Assembly: GCF_900102365.1 (NCBI RefSeq)
Contig: NZ_FOIN01000002.1
Location: 104,004 to 168,003 of the forward strand
Direction: 5' to 3'
DNA from: Thomasclavelia cocleata
GTDB lineage: Bacteria; Bacillota_I; Bacilli_A; Erysipelotrichales; Coprobacillaceae
Length of the DNA: 64,000 bases
The position numbers were made by a program, and so were the translations under genes. Below are positions 36,113 to 45,487 of this stretch, piece by piece. Positions within the stretch are counted from its first letter, which is position 1, and every line of letters starts with the position of its first letter. Below the pieces are notes generated by a model. The model was not told the origin of the DNA. It saw nothing but the letters and a program-made list of their open reading frames with translations, and did no database searches.

Positions 36113-36264
36113 AATTACTATTACTAAAAACGCTTTACAATTTAGCAGGTTCTTCTCTTTTATAGTATGAGTATTTAAATTTTTATAAACTACTTAAAAA
36201 TAAGAATAATTATGCTATTTAAATAAATTTGTGTCAAATTTTTTTCTAATTTATCGCTATTTCC

Positions 36265-36292
36265 TTGAAAATAACAATAAAAGTAGTAATAT
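36265..36292 (+). promoter_or_regulatory. Possible promoter of the PduL-type gene
   Basis: TTGAAA and TAATAT are 16 bases apart, 26 bases before the start. A TATAAT slightly downstream is an alternative -10 box. Confidence 0.45.
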
Positions 36293-36317
36293 ATAATAAG
36301 GAAAAAGGAGAATGATT

Positions 36318-36890
36318 ATGACTAAAAAAATTATCGTTGAAACTTCAGCAAGACATATTCATTTATCAGATGCTGATTTAGAAACACTATTTGGTAAAGG
36401 TTATCAATTAACTAATAAGAAAGATTTATCACAACCAGGACAATTTGCATGTGAAGAAAAAGTAACAGTAGTTGGTAGTAAAGGTGAACAAAAAATGTCT
36501 GTGTTAGGACCAACACGTAGTGCTACTCAAGTTGAACTATCACTAACTGATGCTCGTTCTTTAGGTTTGCCAGCAGCAATTAGAGAATCTGGTGATATAG
36601 AAGGAACAGCTGGATGTAAATTAATAGGCCCTGCTGGAGAAGTTGAAATTCCTTGTGGAGTAATTGCAGCTAAAAGACATATACATATGACCCCTGCTGA
36701 TGCAGCTGAATTTGGTGTTACTGATAAACAAATCGTTAAAGTAGAAATTGAAACTGATGGTCGTTCATTAGTATTTAAAGATGTTGTTTGTCGTGTAAGT
36801 GAAAGTTATGCTACTGCAATGCATATTGATACTGATGAATCAAATGCAGCTGGATGTGGTCGTGAAGTATATGGAACTATCATTAAATAA
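36318..36890 (+). CDS. pduL: PduL-type phosphate acyltransferase
   Basis: Transfers acyl groups between CoA and phosphate, making acetyl- or propionyl-phosphate for acetate kinase. The 190-residue protein has two PTAC beta-barrel domains and the zinc-binding histidines in ARHIHLS and KRHIHMT. It lacks the N-terminal peptide that targets PduL into microcompartments, and no shell genes are nearby, so it is a cytosolic phosphotransacetylase in fermentation. The ATG at 36318 is seven bases from AAGGAG; the ATG two codons earlier is too close to that site. A terminator follows. Confidence 0.92.
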   Translation: MTKKIIVETSARHIHLSDADLETLFGKGYQLTNKKDLSQPGQFACEEKVTVVGSKGEQKMSVLGPTRSATQVELSLTDARSLGLPAAIRESGDIEGTAGCKLIGPAGEVEIPCGVIAAKRHIHMTPADAAEFGVTDKQIVKVEIETDGRSLVFKDVVCRVSESYATAMHIDTDESNAAGCGREVYGTIIK

Positions 36891-36892
36891 TT

Positions 36893-36917
36893 AAGCCTTC
36901 GGGCTTTTTATTTTTAT
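36893..36917 (+). terminator. Terminator of pduL
   Basis: AAGCC-TTCG-GGCTT, a stem with the stable TTCG tetraloop, followed by TTTATTTTT three bases past the stop. Confidence 0.9.
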
Positions 36918-36934
36918 CATTAATTGTCGAATTA

Positions 36935-36943
36935 TGTTATAAT
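36935..36943 (+). promoter_or_regulatory. Extended -10 promoter of the DUF4230 gene
   Basis: TGTTATAAT lies 17 bases before the GTG start at 36961. No clear -35 box is seen. Confidence 0.5.
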
Positions 36944-36960
36944 AATGTTAGGTGAGAAAA

Positions 36961-37596
36961 GTGAAAATATTAGATATATTAGGAAAAACAAAAAAAGCTA
37001 TTGGAGGTATTATTGCTATTTTTTTAGTAGCTTTATTAATCTTTTATGCAGGTACAAGGTTTGCTAGTGGCAGTGAACAACCTAAAATATCCTCTACTGG
37101 TTTGACCCAACAGCTTCAGGAAATTGAAGAATTAGCTACCTTATCTTATAACTATACTAAGGTTGGTAAATTCTCTGATAATTTGACCTTTAATGGGTGG
37201 GATATTCCTTTAACTCAAAAAAGCTTTTTAATTACATATGATGGTAGATTAAAAGCAGGAATTAAAATGAATAACATAAAAATTGAAATTGACAATAATA
37301 CTATTACTGTTTCTATTCCAGATATTGAAATTTTAAGTAATGAAATTGATGAAAGTAGCATTGAAGTATATGATGAAACTAAAAATGTATTTAATCCAAT
37401 TTCTATTAATGACTATACCAAATTTGCTAAAAAGCAAAAGGATGCTGTAGCTGAAGAAGCAATTGAAAATGGTTTATTAAGTGAAGCTGCTACTAAAACT
37501 CAAAGTATTATAAAAAAATATTTAAATGCTTTACCAGATATTAATGGAAAATATGAAATTATTGTCAAATTTATAGAATCCTCAAAAAAGAGCTAA
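36961..37596 (+). CDS. DUF4230-family membrane-anchored protein
   Basis: A 211-residue protein with an N-terminal membrane segment (about 13-32) and an exported domain. TLSYNYTKVGKF, followed by FLITYDGRLKAGIKMN and NTITVSIPDIEILSNEID, is the pattern of DUF4230, whose role is unknown. The preferred start is GTG at 36961, four bases after AGGTGAG; the GTG three codons upstream is part of that site. It is monocistronic, between two terminators. Confidence 0.8.
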   Translation: MKILDILGKTKKAIGGIIAIFLVALLIFYAGTRFASGSEQPKISSTGLTQQLQEIEELATLSYNYTKVGKFSDNLTFNGWDIPLTQKSFLITYDGRLKAGIKMNNIKIEIDNNTITVSIPDIEILSNEIDESSIEVYDETKNVFNPISINDYTKFAKKQKDAVAEEAIENGLLSEAATKTQSIIKKYLNALPDINGKYEIIVKFIESSKKS

Positions 37597-37612
37597 TATT
37601 TAGTTCTTTTTT
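37584..37612 (+). terminator. Terminator of the DUF4230 gene
   Basis: AAAAAGAGCTAA pairs imperfectly with TTAGTTCTTTTTT across a short loop. The stem includes the stop codon and ends in a T tract. Confidence 0.75.
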
Positions 37613-37676
37613 ATTATTAAACTACTTATTTTATAGCAAATTCTATTTAAAAGCGAATAATTCAACTGCTGGTAAC

Positions 37677-37704
37677 TTGTTTTAATTAGTATTTATCATA
37701 TAAT
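37677..37704 (+). promoter_or_regulatory. Promoter of the membrane HTH gene
   Basis: TTGTTT and TATAAT are 16 bases apart, ending 27 bases before the ATG, with AAAGGAG in between. Confidence 0.6.
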
Positions 37705-37731
37705 TATTCTGTATCTAAAAAGGAGTTTTTT

Positions 37732-39786
37732 ATGGATAATATCAAAATTGGAAAATATATTTCTTATAAAAGAAAACAAAAAGGACTGACACAAAAAGAA
37801 TTAGGTGAAATGCTACTAATGAGTGATAAAGCCGTTTCTAAATGGGAGCGGGGGATTAGTTTACCTGATATCTCTTTATTACCAGAACTTGCTAAAATAT
37901 TTAATATTACCGTTGATGAATTATTAAATGGTGAAGATAATACTTTTACAGTTAATAAAGAAAAAAATAGCCTTTATATATTTAAACTAACAGCAAAGGC
38001 ATATAAACAGGTTTTATATTTTCAGCTTTATTCTAAAAAAATCTGGTTATATGTTATTAATCTACTTGCTTTTATTTTTATTTTTGGAGGATATGCACTC
38101 TTTTCATTACAACAATATTATTCTTTTCATCTAGATATTATTGGCTTATTGATTATTGTATTGGGAATTAGTTTATTTTTTATTCCAATATTACTACCAA
38201 TTATTAAAGCCAGCTTCTTTAAGGAGACGGAATATCAATATACTTATGATCAAGAAAATTTAACATACATTAAAGATGGGCGAGAAACTTGTTATAAATA
38301 TAGTAATTTTCATCATTTATATAAATCTAATGATTATTGTATATTAATAAATAATAGCGAAAAATTATTTATTAATCTTAAAGATTATAAAGTAATTAGC
38401 AAATTTTTAACATGCCCTATTACAAATATTATTTCTAAAAAAGAAAAATGGATAACAAACTCGCAAATAGCTTTAACAACACTAAGTATTTTATTATTAA
38501 TTTTAGAATTAGGTTATCATATAATTTTAAAAAACCTTGGTTTTGAACTAATCTATGCTCAATTAGAATATATCATCATTATAACAATATTATTATCGAC
38601 TATTATCTGTATAATCATATCTAAGATAAAAATTAATTTAATTACTACCTTAAGTATTATTACTTCTAGTATAATTATCCTCATTACTACTTGGTTAATT
38701 AGTGGTAACTTTGTTACACAAATAACATATTATTCAATTTCCCCAGATTTTTCATCACAACTTGTATTAAAGCAAGATAAAAATACTGGAAAAATAAATG
38801 ATTATCACTATACATATCTTTGTTTCGCTAAAAAAACCACTTCATTTAATGCTTCTTCAATTAAAAAAATATCAACTAGATGGCTTACAAATGATTGTAA
38901 TTATATAAGTTATCAAAAAGCAGATGGTAGTAGTGGTATTTATATTGCAACTTATGGTGATCGTAGTGATGGAATTGCATATTACTCTGTTTTAAATAGT
39001 TTAAATGGAGACTGGATAAATAAATATGATGATGAACCAAGATATCATTTAATGACAAAAAATAATTCTATTACAATCAATAATACTGAAACTTTTTCAG
39101 AAAGTGAAATCGAACAATTTGGTACTATTGCAATTACATTATCAAAAGGGAGTGAAACTAGATATATCATAGCTTTAAATAGTAATTGTATTATCGATGA
39201 TAATGGTTTAATCAAACATGATGGGACAATTGAAATCATTCCAGTTTTTCAAGTCAATGTCCCTGCAACCGAGCTATTCTGTACTACTTATAAAAAAGAT
39301 GATCAAGTTCAACAAAATATCAATAATCAAAAACGTCAAGAAGCTTTAGATATAGTTAATGAGATGCATAGTTTAATTAATAATAAAGAAGATTATAATA
39401 ATTTCAAATCTCGTGGCGACTTATTTAAAATACAAACTAATTCTAATGATTATATTGAAATAACTGGTTTGGCTTATCAAAAAGAACAAGAACTTGGTGG
39501 TGATACTGGTGTCATAGTTGATACAAATGGGACAAATTTAAGCATAAAAGCTGGCACAATTAATGATTTTTATGTAGAATTTTCAACTAAAGGTAGTTAT
39601 CGTTTACATGATAATGAGGAAATCTCAGAAGTTAGCTATAGTTATAGAATTATTAAAAGCTATGATGGATATTTAATTGCTAAGATAGGTTATCGAATAC
39701 CTGGTAATATTGGACTAGTTGCTTTATCTCCAACTATAGAAGCTGATATCAGTAATAATGAGTTATTTCATCATAGTTCCTCATAG
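37732..39786 (+). CDS. XRE-type HTH protein anchored in the membrane, with large exported domain
   Basis: A 684-residue protein. Residues 5-65 are an XRE/Cro-type DNA-binding domain (IGKYISYKRKQKGLTQKELG, then KAVSKWERGISLPDISLLPEL). Five membrane segments follow at about 104-125, 134-158, 243-265, 277-297 and 302-325, which would place the last 350 residues outside the cell. That domain is polar and beta-rich; I do not recognise it. The layout suggests a one-component regulator that senses at the surface and binds DNA at the membrane. It has its own promoter. Target genes are unknown, and no partner gene is adjacent. Confidence 0.82.
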   Translation: MDNIKIGKYISYKRKQKGLTQKELGEMLLMSDKAVSKWERGISLPDISLLPELAKIFNITVDELLNGEDNTFTVNKEKNSLYIFKLTAKAYKQVLYFQLYSKKIWLYVINLLAFIFIFGGYALFSLQQYYSFHLDIIGLLIIVLGISLFFIPILLPIIKASFFKETEYQYTYDQENLTYIKDGRETCYKYSNFHHLYKSNDYCILINNSEKLFINLKDYKVISKFLTCPITNIISKKEKWITNSQIALTTLSILLLILELGYHIILKNLGFELIYAQLEYIIIITILLSTIICIIISKIKINLITTLSIITSSIIILITTWLISGNFVTQITYYSISPDFSSQLVLKQDKNTGKINDYHYTYLCFAKKTTSFNASSIKKISTRWLTNDCNYISYQKADGSSGIYIATYGDRSDGIAYYSVLNSLNGDWINKYDDEPRYHLMTKNNSITINNTETFSESEIEQFGTIAITLSKGSETRYIIALNSNCIIDDNGLIKHDGTIEIIPVFQVNVPATELFCTTYKKDDQVQQNINNQKRQEALDIVNEMHSLINNKEDYNNFKSRGDLFKIQTNSNDYIEITGLAYQKEQELGGDTGVIVDTNGTNLSIKAGTINDFYVEFSTKGSYRLHDNEEISEVSYSYRIIKSYDGYLIAKIGYRIPGNIGLVALSPTIEADISNNELFHHSSS

Positions 39787-39944
39787 TTAAAATAATCATA
39801 AAGACCATATATATTCATAATCCAATCTTATTAATTTCTAAATATATTCAAACACAAAAGTTTCATTATGTTTTAAAATGATCATAACATACAATTAAAA
39901 GAGTTCTTATTTCTGATATTTTTGATCAGTTTTTCTTCTAAATT

Positions 39945-39966
39945 AAAAATGACCCTTGGGTCATTT
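39945..39966 (-). terminator. Terminator of hup
   Basis: AAATGACCC and GGGTCATTT are perfect 9-base arms with a 2-base loop, followed on the minus strand by T-rich sequence, 10 bases after the HU stop. Its symmetry may also stop the converging HTH gene. Confidence 0.85.
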
Positions 39967-39975
39967 TATATTATA

Positions 39976-40251
39976 TTATTTATTTACAGCATTCTTTAAA
40001 GCGCTACTAGATTTGAAAGCTGGAGCTTTGCTTGCAGCAATAGTCATAGTTTCACCAGTTCTTGGATTACGCCCTATTCTTTCTCCTCTTTCACGTACCT
40101 CAAAATTTCCAAATCCTTTTAATGATACCTTGTCGCCTTTTACTAATGCTTCAGTTACTACATCTACAAAAGCAGTTACTACTTTATCAACATCAGTTTT
40201 TGTCATTTCTGTGTTAGAAGCAATTGCTTCTACTAATTCAGTTTTATTCAT
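39976..40251 (-). CDS. hup: DNA-binding protein HU
   Basis: A 91-residue histone-like protein that dimerises and bends DNA. It begins MNKTELVEAIA and has the conserved GFGNFEVRERGERIGRNP arm region and TIAASKAPAFKSSSALK. The length and motif fit HU rather than IHF. It is monocistronic, with a near-consensus promoter and a strong terminator. Confidence 0.97.
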   Translation of the reverse strand: MNKTELVEAIASNTEMTKTDVDKVVTAFVDVVTEALVKGDKVSLKGFGNFEVRERGERIGRNPRTGETMTIAASKAPAFKSSSALKNAVNK

Positions 40252-40285
40252 TTTAATTTCTCCAATCTTTATATTTCATATACAC

Positions 40286-40314
40286 ATTATATTACTTATT
40301 ATTAGTGATTACAA
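40286..40314 (-). promoter_or_regulatory. Promoter of hup
   Basis: On the minus strand TTGTAA and TATAAT are exactly 17 bases apart, about 35 bases before the HU start. Confidence 0.75.
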
Positions 40315-40328
40315 GCAATAATATACCT

Positions 40329-41351
40329 CTAATCATTAATAAATTGATTGATTTCTTTTATAAATTCTTCTACTTCTTTTCTCTGTGTTGCCCATGAAGT
40401 AACAAGACGAATACAGTTGTGATTATCATCTATTTGATCCATTACAATAAAAGAATAATCTTGCTTTAATTTTTCAATTAACTTCTTAGGTAATATTGGG
40501 AAAACCTGATTACTTGGTGAATCAACATACATATCAAAATCTTTAAGTCCAGCTCGTAAAATATCAGCCATTAAATTTTCATGTTTACCAATCTCTATAT
40601 ATAAATTATTGCTAAACAATTCTTTAAATTGTACACCTAATAGCCTACCTTTAGCTAACATTGCCCCACGTTGTTTTATATTATATCTAAAATCTGTTTT
40701 TAATTGATCATTTATAATAACTAAACACTCTCCAAATAAAGCCCCCATTTTAGTACCCCCAATATAGAAAGCATCACTATAATTAACTAAATCTTTTAAA
40801 GTTGGGGTGTTTTCAAGTGCTAATGCACTACCAAGTCTCGCTCCATCTACAAATAAATATAGATTATTTGCTTTACAGAAATGATAAATATCCTTTAATT
40901 CATTAAGCGTATATACACTTCCATATTCTGTTGTTTGTGAAATATAAACCATTTTAGGCTGTACCATATGTTCATCAATATGCTCATCAATTATACTCTT
41001 GATCATATTTACTGTTAATTTACCATTGAGATGTGGTCGTGTAAGTACTTTGTGACCAGTTGCCTCAATTGCTCCTGTTTCATGAACATTAATATGACCA
41101 CTATCTACAGCAATTACAGCCTGATATTGTTTTAAAGAAGATGAAATAAATACAGCATTAGTTTGTGTGCCACCAACTAAATAATGTACATCTATATCAT
41201 TATTATCTACTAATTTCTTTAAAATATTTGTTGCTTCTAAGCAGTACTTATCTAGTCCATATCCCTCGCATTGTTCGTAATTTGTTTTTAACAATGCTTC
41301 TATTATTTTAGGATGTGCACCTTCACTGTAATCATTTGTAAAACTGTACAT
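40329..41351 (-). CDS. ltaE: Low-specificity L-threonine aldolase
   Basis: PLP enzyme of the beta-eliminating lyase family that cleaves threonine to glycine and acetaldehyde. The 340 residues begin MYSFTNDYSEGAHPKIIEAL and contain EGYGLDKYC, the glycine-rich VGGTQTNA, the cofactor aspartate in LFVDGARLGSAL, and the lysine in YIGGTKMGALFGE that forms the Schiff base. The ATG at 41351 is preceded by AAGGAGG; the open frame extends 44 codons further up without merit. It lies 16 bases behind an RpiR-type regulator gene and is probably co-transcribed with it. Confidence 0.92.
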   Translation of the reverse strand: MYSFTNDYSEGAHPKIIEALLKTNYEQCEGYGLDKYCLEATNILKKLVDNNDIDVHYLVGGTQTNAVFISSSLKQYQAVIAVDSGHINVHETGAIEATGHKVLTRPHLNGKLTVNMIKSIIDEHIDEHMVQPKMVYISQTTEYGSVYTLNELKDIYHFCKANNLYLFVDGARLGSALALENTPTLKDLVNYSDAFYIGGTKMGALFGECLVIINDQLKTDFRYNIKQRGAMLAKGRLLGVQFKELFSNNLYIEIGKHENLMADILRAGLKDFDMYVDSPSNQVFPILPKKLIEKLKQDYSFIVMDQIDDNHNCIRLVTSWATQRKEVEEFIKEINQFIND

Positions 41352-41367
41352 AAAAAACCTCCTTAAT

Positions 41368-42198
41368 TTATCTTCTCGGATATAATAACCCATAACGTAC
41401 ATACAAAACATCAAAATATGTTTTAATAACAGTTGATCCAGATAAAGATGATTCCGTAAAATCACTTTCTTTACCTCGAACAATAAATGTATGGTCCGCC
41501 AGTTTTATTACTTCACTATTTTCATTCATTGTTATTAATATAACTTTAGCTCCTCTATTTTTTATAGCTTTAACTAATTCACCAATTGGAATTGGCCGAG
41601 CTCTAACTGACAATACAATAGCCACACTATTTTCATCTAATAACTCTATTCTTTGACTATCATCTCCACGGTCTGCAAAAGCATAAGAAAATTTTCCTAG
41701 TTTTACTAACTTAAATTGAATATCTGAAGCCAAAATCTTATTAAACTGAAATCCAAAAAAATGTAATTTTTTAGCATCATAAATAATATCACATAACCGA
41801 TCTATTTCATGAATATTAACATATTTTTTACTCTCAATTAAAGAATTTACAGATAAATCATAGACCATATCTATACATTTTGAAGGATTCTTGTGAATTG
41901 CCACTAAATCTTCTGGCTCTAATTTTATTTCATGACTTGCCTGTTGTAACCCAGCTTGAACTTCTTTCTTAAACACTGCAAAATTATCACATTTCAACGC
42001 CTTACAAAAACGTGATATTGTTGCTGGTGAAGTATAGCACAAATCAGCTAATTCATTAATACTAATACCTGGTATTTTATCAATATTATTTAATATCTGA
42101 TAACAAATTGTATAATACATATCTTGAGTATAAGAAGCATTAATGTAGGTTAATAAGTTATATAAGATATCAACCTCTACATTTTCTCTACGATTCAT
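41368..42198 (-). CDS. MurR/RpiR-family transcriptional regulator
   Basis: A 276-residue regulator with an N-terminal helix-turn-helix (about 30-75, with ISINELADLCYTSPATISRF) and a C-terminal SIS sugar-phosphate-binding domain (about 120-260, with KLHFFGFQFNKILA and AIVLSVRARP). RpiR proteins usually sense phosphosugars and control sugar or amino-sugar genes. Here the only neighbour in the operon is threonine aldolase, which is unusual, so the target is unclear. The ATG at 42198 follows AAGGAGG; a longer form is unlikely. A TATAAT lies just upstream. Confidence 0.87.
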   Translation of the reverse strand: MNRRENVEVDILYNLLTYINASYTQDMYYTICYQILNNIDKIPGISINELADLCYTSPATISRFCKALKCDNFAVFKKEVQAGLQQASHEIKLEPEDLVAIHKNPSKCIDMVYDLSVNSLIESKKYVNIHEIDRLCDIIYDAKKLHFFGFQFNKILASDIQFKLVKLGKFSYAFADRGDDSQRIELLDENSVAIVLSVRARPIPIGELVKAIKNRGAKVILITMNENSEVIKLADHTFIVRGKESDFTESSLSGSTVIKTYFDVLYVRYGLLYPRR

Positions 42199-42240
42199 AG
42201 TATCGCCCTCCTTATAGGATATATTATACACAATTTATAT

Positions 42241-42270
42241 AAAAAAAGAAAACAGGAAATCCTGTTTTCT
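42241..42270 (-). terminator. Terminator of the hydrolase operon
   Basis: GAAAACAGG and CCTGTTTTC form perfect 9-base arms, followed on the minus strand by seven T. It ends the 44515-42415 transcript and lies directly before the RpiR promoter. Confidence 0.85.
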
Positions 42271-42414
42271 ACCTTTCTTCAACATTTAAAATTAAAAACT
42301 TCTTAGCATAATTATATAAACCTTTCAGTTAAATTCTTTATGATTATATTATTTTAAATATTTTTAGTAATATAATCTTTATTAAGAATAATTTTAAGAT
42401 TATAACTTATAATT

Positions 42415-43323
42415 CTATCCATTTACATATTTTAAGATAAATTCTTTCAATGTATTTTTAAAATCGTCTGTTTCTTTTAATTCATATAAATAATGTTCAT
42501 CTCTTAAAACAAATAAAACTTTACTTCCACGATTAGCGTTATATAAAGGATATACCATATCTAAAGGTACAAAATCATCTTCCTTCATATGTATAAATAA
42601 TGTTGGAATATCATTATGTTTCAACATCAATGGATAAGATTCTTTAATATTTATTCTAACTTCCTGTTTTATCTTCCGTTTTAACATTTGCATAGTTGGA
42701 AATTTTGGAACCTTGTAATCTTTAATCATTCGATATCCTAAAATATCATATACACTTGTATAAGCACCATCACTAATAATTGCATTAACGTTTTTAAGTA
42801 AATGTTTACTAGCCGCCTTTAAAATAGTATTTGCTCCAGTTTCTTTACCATATAAAACAATTCTATGATCTTTACCATATTCATTAAGCAGATATTTATT
42901 CCAACAAACTAAATCATTTACATCTTTAATTCCTAAACCACGAATATAACCATCACTTTGTCCATGGCTACAAGCATCAACTAATAATATGTTCCATTTA
43001 GGATATCGTTCTTTAAAAAATGGGACATATAAAGACATATCTTTTGCTTCAAGAGCAAAAGGATGTAAAATAACTAATGTTATATCAGCTAAATTTTCCG
43101 TTATTAATATTCCTCTTAATTTAATTCCTTGACGATTTTTAATAAATACATTTTTACCACCATATTTTGTTTCTAAAATACTTGGTTTATCATCTTCTTT
43201 GTGATGACGATACAACATTGCTTTAACTGTACGATTGACAAACATATTTAATGCTCCTGCACCAGATGCTAATCCAGCTAAAACCGCTAAAGAGGTAAAT
43301 ACTTTCTTTCCTTTTTTATCCAT
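42415..43323 (-). CDS. Membrane-anchored alpha/beta-hydrolase-fold protein without the usual nucleophile
   Basis: A 302-residue protein with an N-terminal membrane segment (about 8-28) and an alpha/beta-hydrolase fold. The oxyanion segment ILHPFALEAKD and the DACSHGQSDGYI motif are typical, and the acid (HMKEDDFVP) and histidine (LRDEHYLYEL) are present. The nucleophile elbow reads LYGKETGAN where GxSxG is expected, so serine is replaced by glutamate. It may be a non-catalytic member. The ATG at 43323 overlaps the upstream gene by eight bases; an ATG three codons earlier is almost on top of the AAGGAG site. Confidence 0.78.
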   Translation of the reverse strand: MDKKGKKVFTSLAVLAGLASGAGALNMFVNRTVKAMLYRHHKEDDKPSILETKYGGKNVFIKNRQGIKLRGILITENLADITLVILHPFALEAKDMSLYVPFFKERYPKWNILLVDACSHGQSDGYIRGLGIKDVNDLVCWNKYLLNEYGKDHRIVLYGKETGANTILKAASKHLLKNVNAIISDGAYTSVYDILGYRMIKDYKVPKFPTMQMLKRKIKQEVRINIKESYPLMLKHNDIPTLFIHMKEDDFVPLDMVYPLYNANRGSKVLFVLRDEHYLYELKETDDFKNTLKEFILKYVNG

Positions 43324-44515
43324 TTTTACCATACTCCTTATAATTCTCCATTAATAAACGATTTATATTGCTTACTTGTTCAAATGAACTTAAACGATAT
43401 TCATCATGTTCCATTCTTCCAGCATAAAATCTAATTGCCTTTTCTAATTCTTCACGAATTTTTTCATGATATTCACTTGGGAACGTTGAAATTGGAAAAC
43501 ATACAAATACAAATGTATTATAGTCTTTTGAAAATAAATTTATAAGTAAATCGTATCCTTCACTTTGTACTACTGAATTCCCAATTGCTAATTGTAAGTC
43601 ATGATTTGCAAAAGTGAGCATATCACTCATAACAAATCTAATTACATTCATTGCAGCATCTCTATAAGCATCATGATCACTTTCAAAAATAGCCTTTAAA
43701 TAAGAAACAACAATATTTGAATTTCCATCATTTTCAAATCGTTCATCAATATATTTGAAAATAGCCTTAGTTACTCGATAATGTGATAATACTAAATTTC
43801 CAAAGTCAGTCATAATTGCAAATGCAAATCTTTGTGAATTACATAAACGCCATATTGCCTCTAATAAACAATCTTTGACTTGGTCATAAAAAAGATTAAG
43901 CTGTTCAAATACCATTCGTATTATCATTCTAAAATAATATAAATGATATTGATATTGGGTATCTAAATATTTAGCTGTAGTTCCATCCCACTCGTATTCA
44001 TATAAAATTTTATCAAGTAACAAATTGACTGAGTCCATGAATTTTTTATAATTTCCACTTTTTATTAATTTATGTAGATAAGGCATAAAAAATTCATAAA
44101 AATAATCAATTGTTTCTTGATTAATACCTCGATGATATTCTAAATAGTCAAGTATGTTACGATAATCTAATGGCTCTAACATACTCTCGGTATTTTTATT
44201 GTCTATATAATGCTGAAAATCATAGCAGTGAAGAATTGTAAGATATTTATTGAAATATATAATCTTTTTTAGTGCATCTTTGATGATATACTCTTCTTCT
44301 TGTTCATGGAGGTCAACTGAAAAAGTAGTTTTAATTTCAGGTCCATAGTAATCTAAGGTTAGAAAAACATTAATCTCTCGAAACTGAATATCTCGAATAT
44401 AATAATGAAACTTATGTTCAAATTTTTTAGTTTGTACACAACTATGACAACGATATTTACCCTGATAATTACTTTTATGATCTTCTAAATACTTATGAAT
44501 ACATTCTCGTATCAT
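43316..44515 (-). CDS. Hypothetical helical protein
   Basis: A 399-residue soluble protein I do not recognise. The N-terminal 45 residues hold a CHSC pair and many aromatic residues, possibly part of a metal-binding module. The rest appears to be entirely helical with HEAT-like spacing (for example YLKAIFESDHDAYRDAAMNV and the next helix), suggesting a protein-interaction scaffold. It overlaps the hydrolase-fold gene downstream by eight bases, so the two are co-translated and may work together. A GGGAGGTG site precedes the ATG. Confidence 0.65.
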   Translation of the reverse strand: MIRECIHKYLEDHKSNYQGKYRCHSCVQTKKFEHKFHYYIRDIQFREINVFLTLDYYGPEIKTTFSVDLHEQEEEYIIKDALKKIIYFNKYLTILHCYDFQHYIDNKNTESMLEPLDYRNILDYLEYHRGINQETIDYFYEFFMPYLHKLIKSGNYKKFMDSVNLLLDKILYEYEWDGTTAKYLDTQYQYHLYYFRMIIRMVFEQLNLFYDQVKDCLLEAIWRLCNSQRFAFAIMTDFGNLVLSHYRVTKAIFKYIDERFENDGNSNIVVSYLKAIFESDHDAYRDAAMNVIRFVMSDMLTFANHDLQLAIGNSVVQSEGYDLLINLFSKDYNTFVFVCFPISTFPSEYHEKIREELEKAIRFYAGRMEHDEYRLSSFEQVSNINRLLMENYKEYGKNG

Positions 44516-44596
44516 AATTTCACCTCCCTTTTCTATGACTATTTTACCACTAATAAATAAATATTAAAACTAATAAGGGAAATAAGTATCTAATAT

Positions 44597-45487
44597 TTAA
44601 TTAGTTTCTTTTTTGCCCTTTTTAAATTCAAATTTATCAACAATATTTAAATGATACTTTTTAGCAAATTTATATAAATCTTCATATATTTCTTTATTAA
44701 AATCTTCTGGACTATGAGCATCTATTCCTAATATCACTTTACACCCCATTTTGCCTGCAATCTCAAAAAAATGAGCATTAGGATAAGGATAAAGCTTTTC
44801 ATCACCGACTTTACGTAATCCTCTACGAATCCCACCGCCATTTATTTCTAATGGAATATCACTTTTTAAAGCTTTTAGACATATTTCCCTGGTAATATTT
44901 TCACAGAACTCATCAAAATATACTTTTCCAGTCATAAAAAGATCTGGATGGGCTATATATGAAAATAAATTAGAATCCATTGCTTTTATTAAGTCATTTT
45001 TATATTTAATAATTTCTTCATTAGTTATGTTTAATTTTCCATAATAACGAGTATGAATAGAATATTTATTAAAATGATTACCTAAGATTAAATAATCTAC
45101 TTCTCCTGAATCTAAAAGATTTTGATAATATTGTAAATAGTTTTCAAAATATTCAGCTTCAAATCCTTGATATATCTTAATTTTTTCTTTGTATTTTTCT
45201 TTTACTTTTTTTACTTTATCTAAATGTTCCTTTTTATTACAATATGGCATTCTCATCGCTGGTCCATTAGTAAAAATAGTTTTAATTGCTACTAAAAAGG
45301 CTCTTAATTCTTTTAATGTATAAGGGAGCCCTTTTAAAATATGTAGACGATAATAAGGTAAAGGAATATGATCACTAAATCCCAATTCTAAAATATCATT
45401 TTTTATTGCACTCTTTACCATTTCTTCTTCGTTACCTATAGCATGTCCACAACGAAATGTATGTGTATGAAAATTAGTTTTCATCAT
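44597..45487 (-). CDS. PHP-domain histidinol-phosphatase-like phosphoesterase
   Basis: A 296-residue metal-dependent phosphoesterase of the PHP family. Metal ligands appear in NFHTHTFRCGHA at the N-terminus, ELGFSDHIPLP near 38, an acidic FEAEYF near 125, LILGNHFNKY near 150, SYIAHPDLF near 200 and ILGIDAHSPEDF near 257. This is the HisK/histidinol-phosphate phosphatase type, but there are no his genes here, so the substrate is uncertain. The start overlaps the truA end by 14 bases behind a GAGG site. It ends the ecfA1-ecfA2-ecfT-truA transcript. Confidence 0.82.
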   Translation of the reverse strand: MMKTNFHTHTFRCGHAIGNEEEMVKSAIKNDILELGFSDHIPLPYYRLHILKGLPYTLKELRAFLVAIKTIFTNGPAMRMPYCNKKEHLDKVKKVKEKYKEKIKIYQGFEAEYFENYLQYYQNLLDSGEVDYLILGNHFNKYSIHTRYYGKLNITNEEIIKYKNDLIKAMDSNLFSYIAHPDLFMTGKVYFDEFCENITREICLKALKSDIPLEINGGGIRRGLRKVGDEKLYPYPNAHFFEIAGKMGCKVILGIDAHSPEDFNKEIYEDLYKFAKKYHLNIVDKFEFKKGKKETN

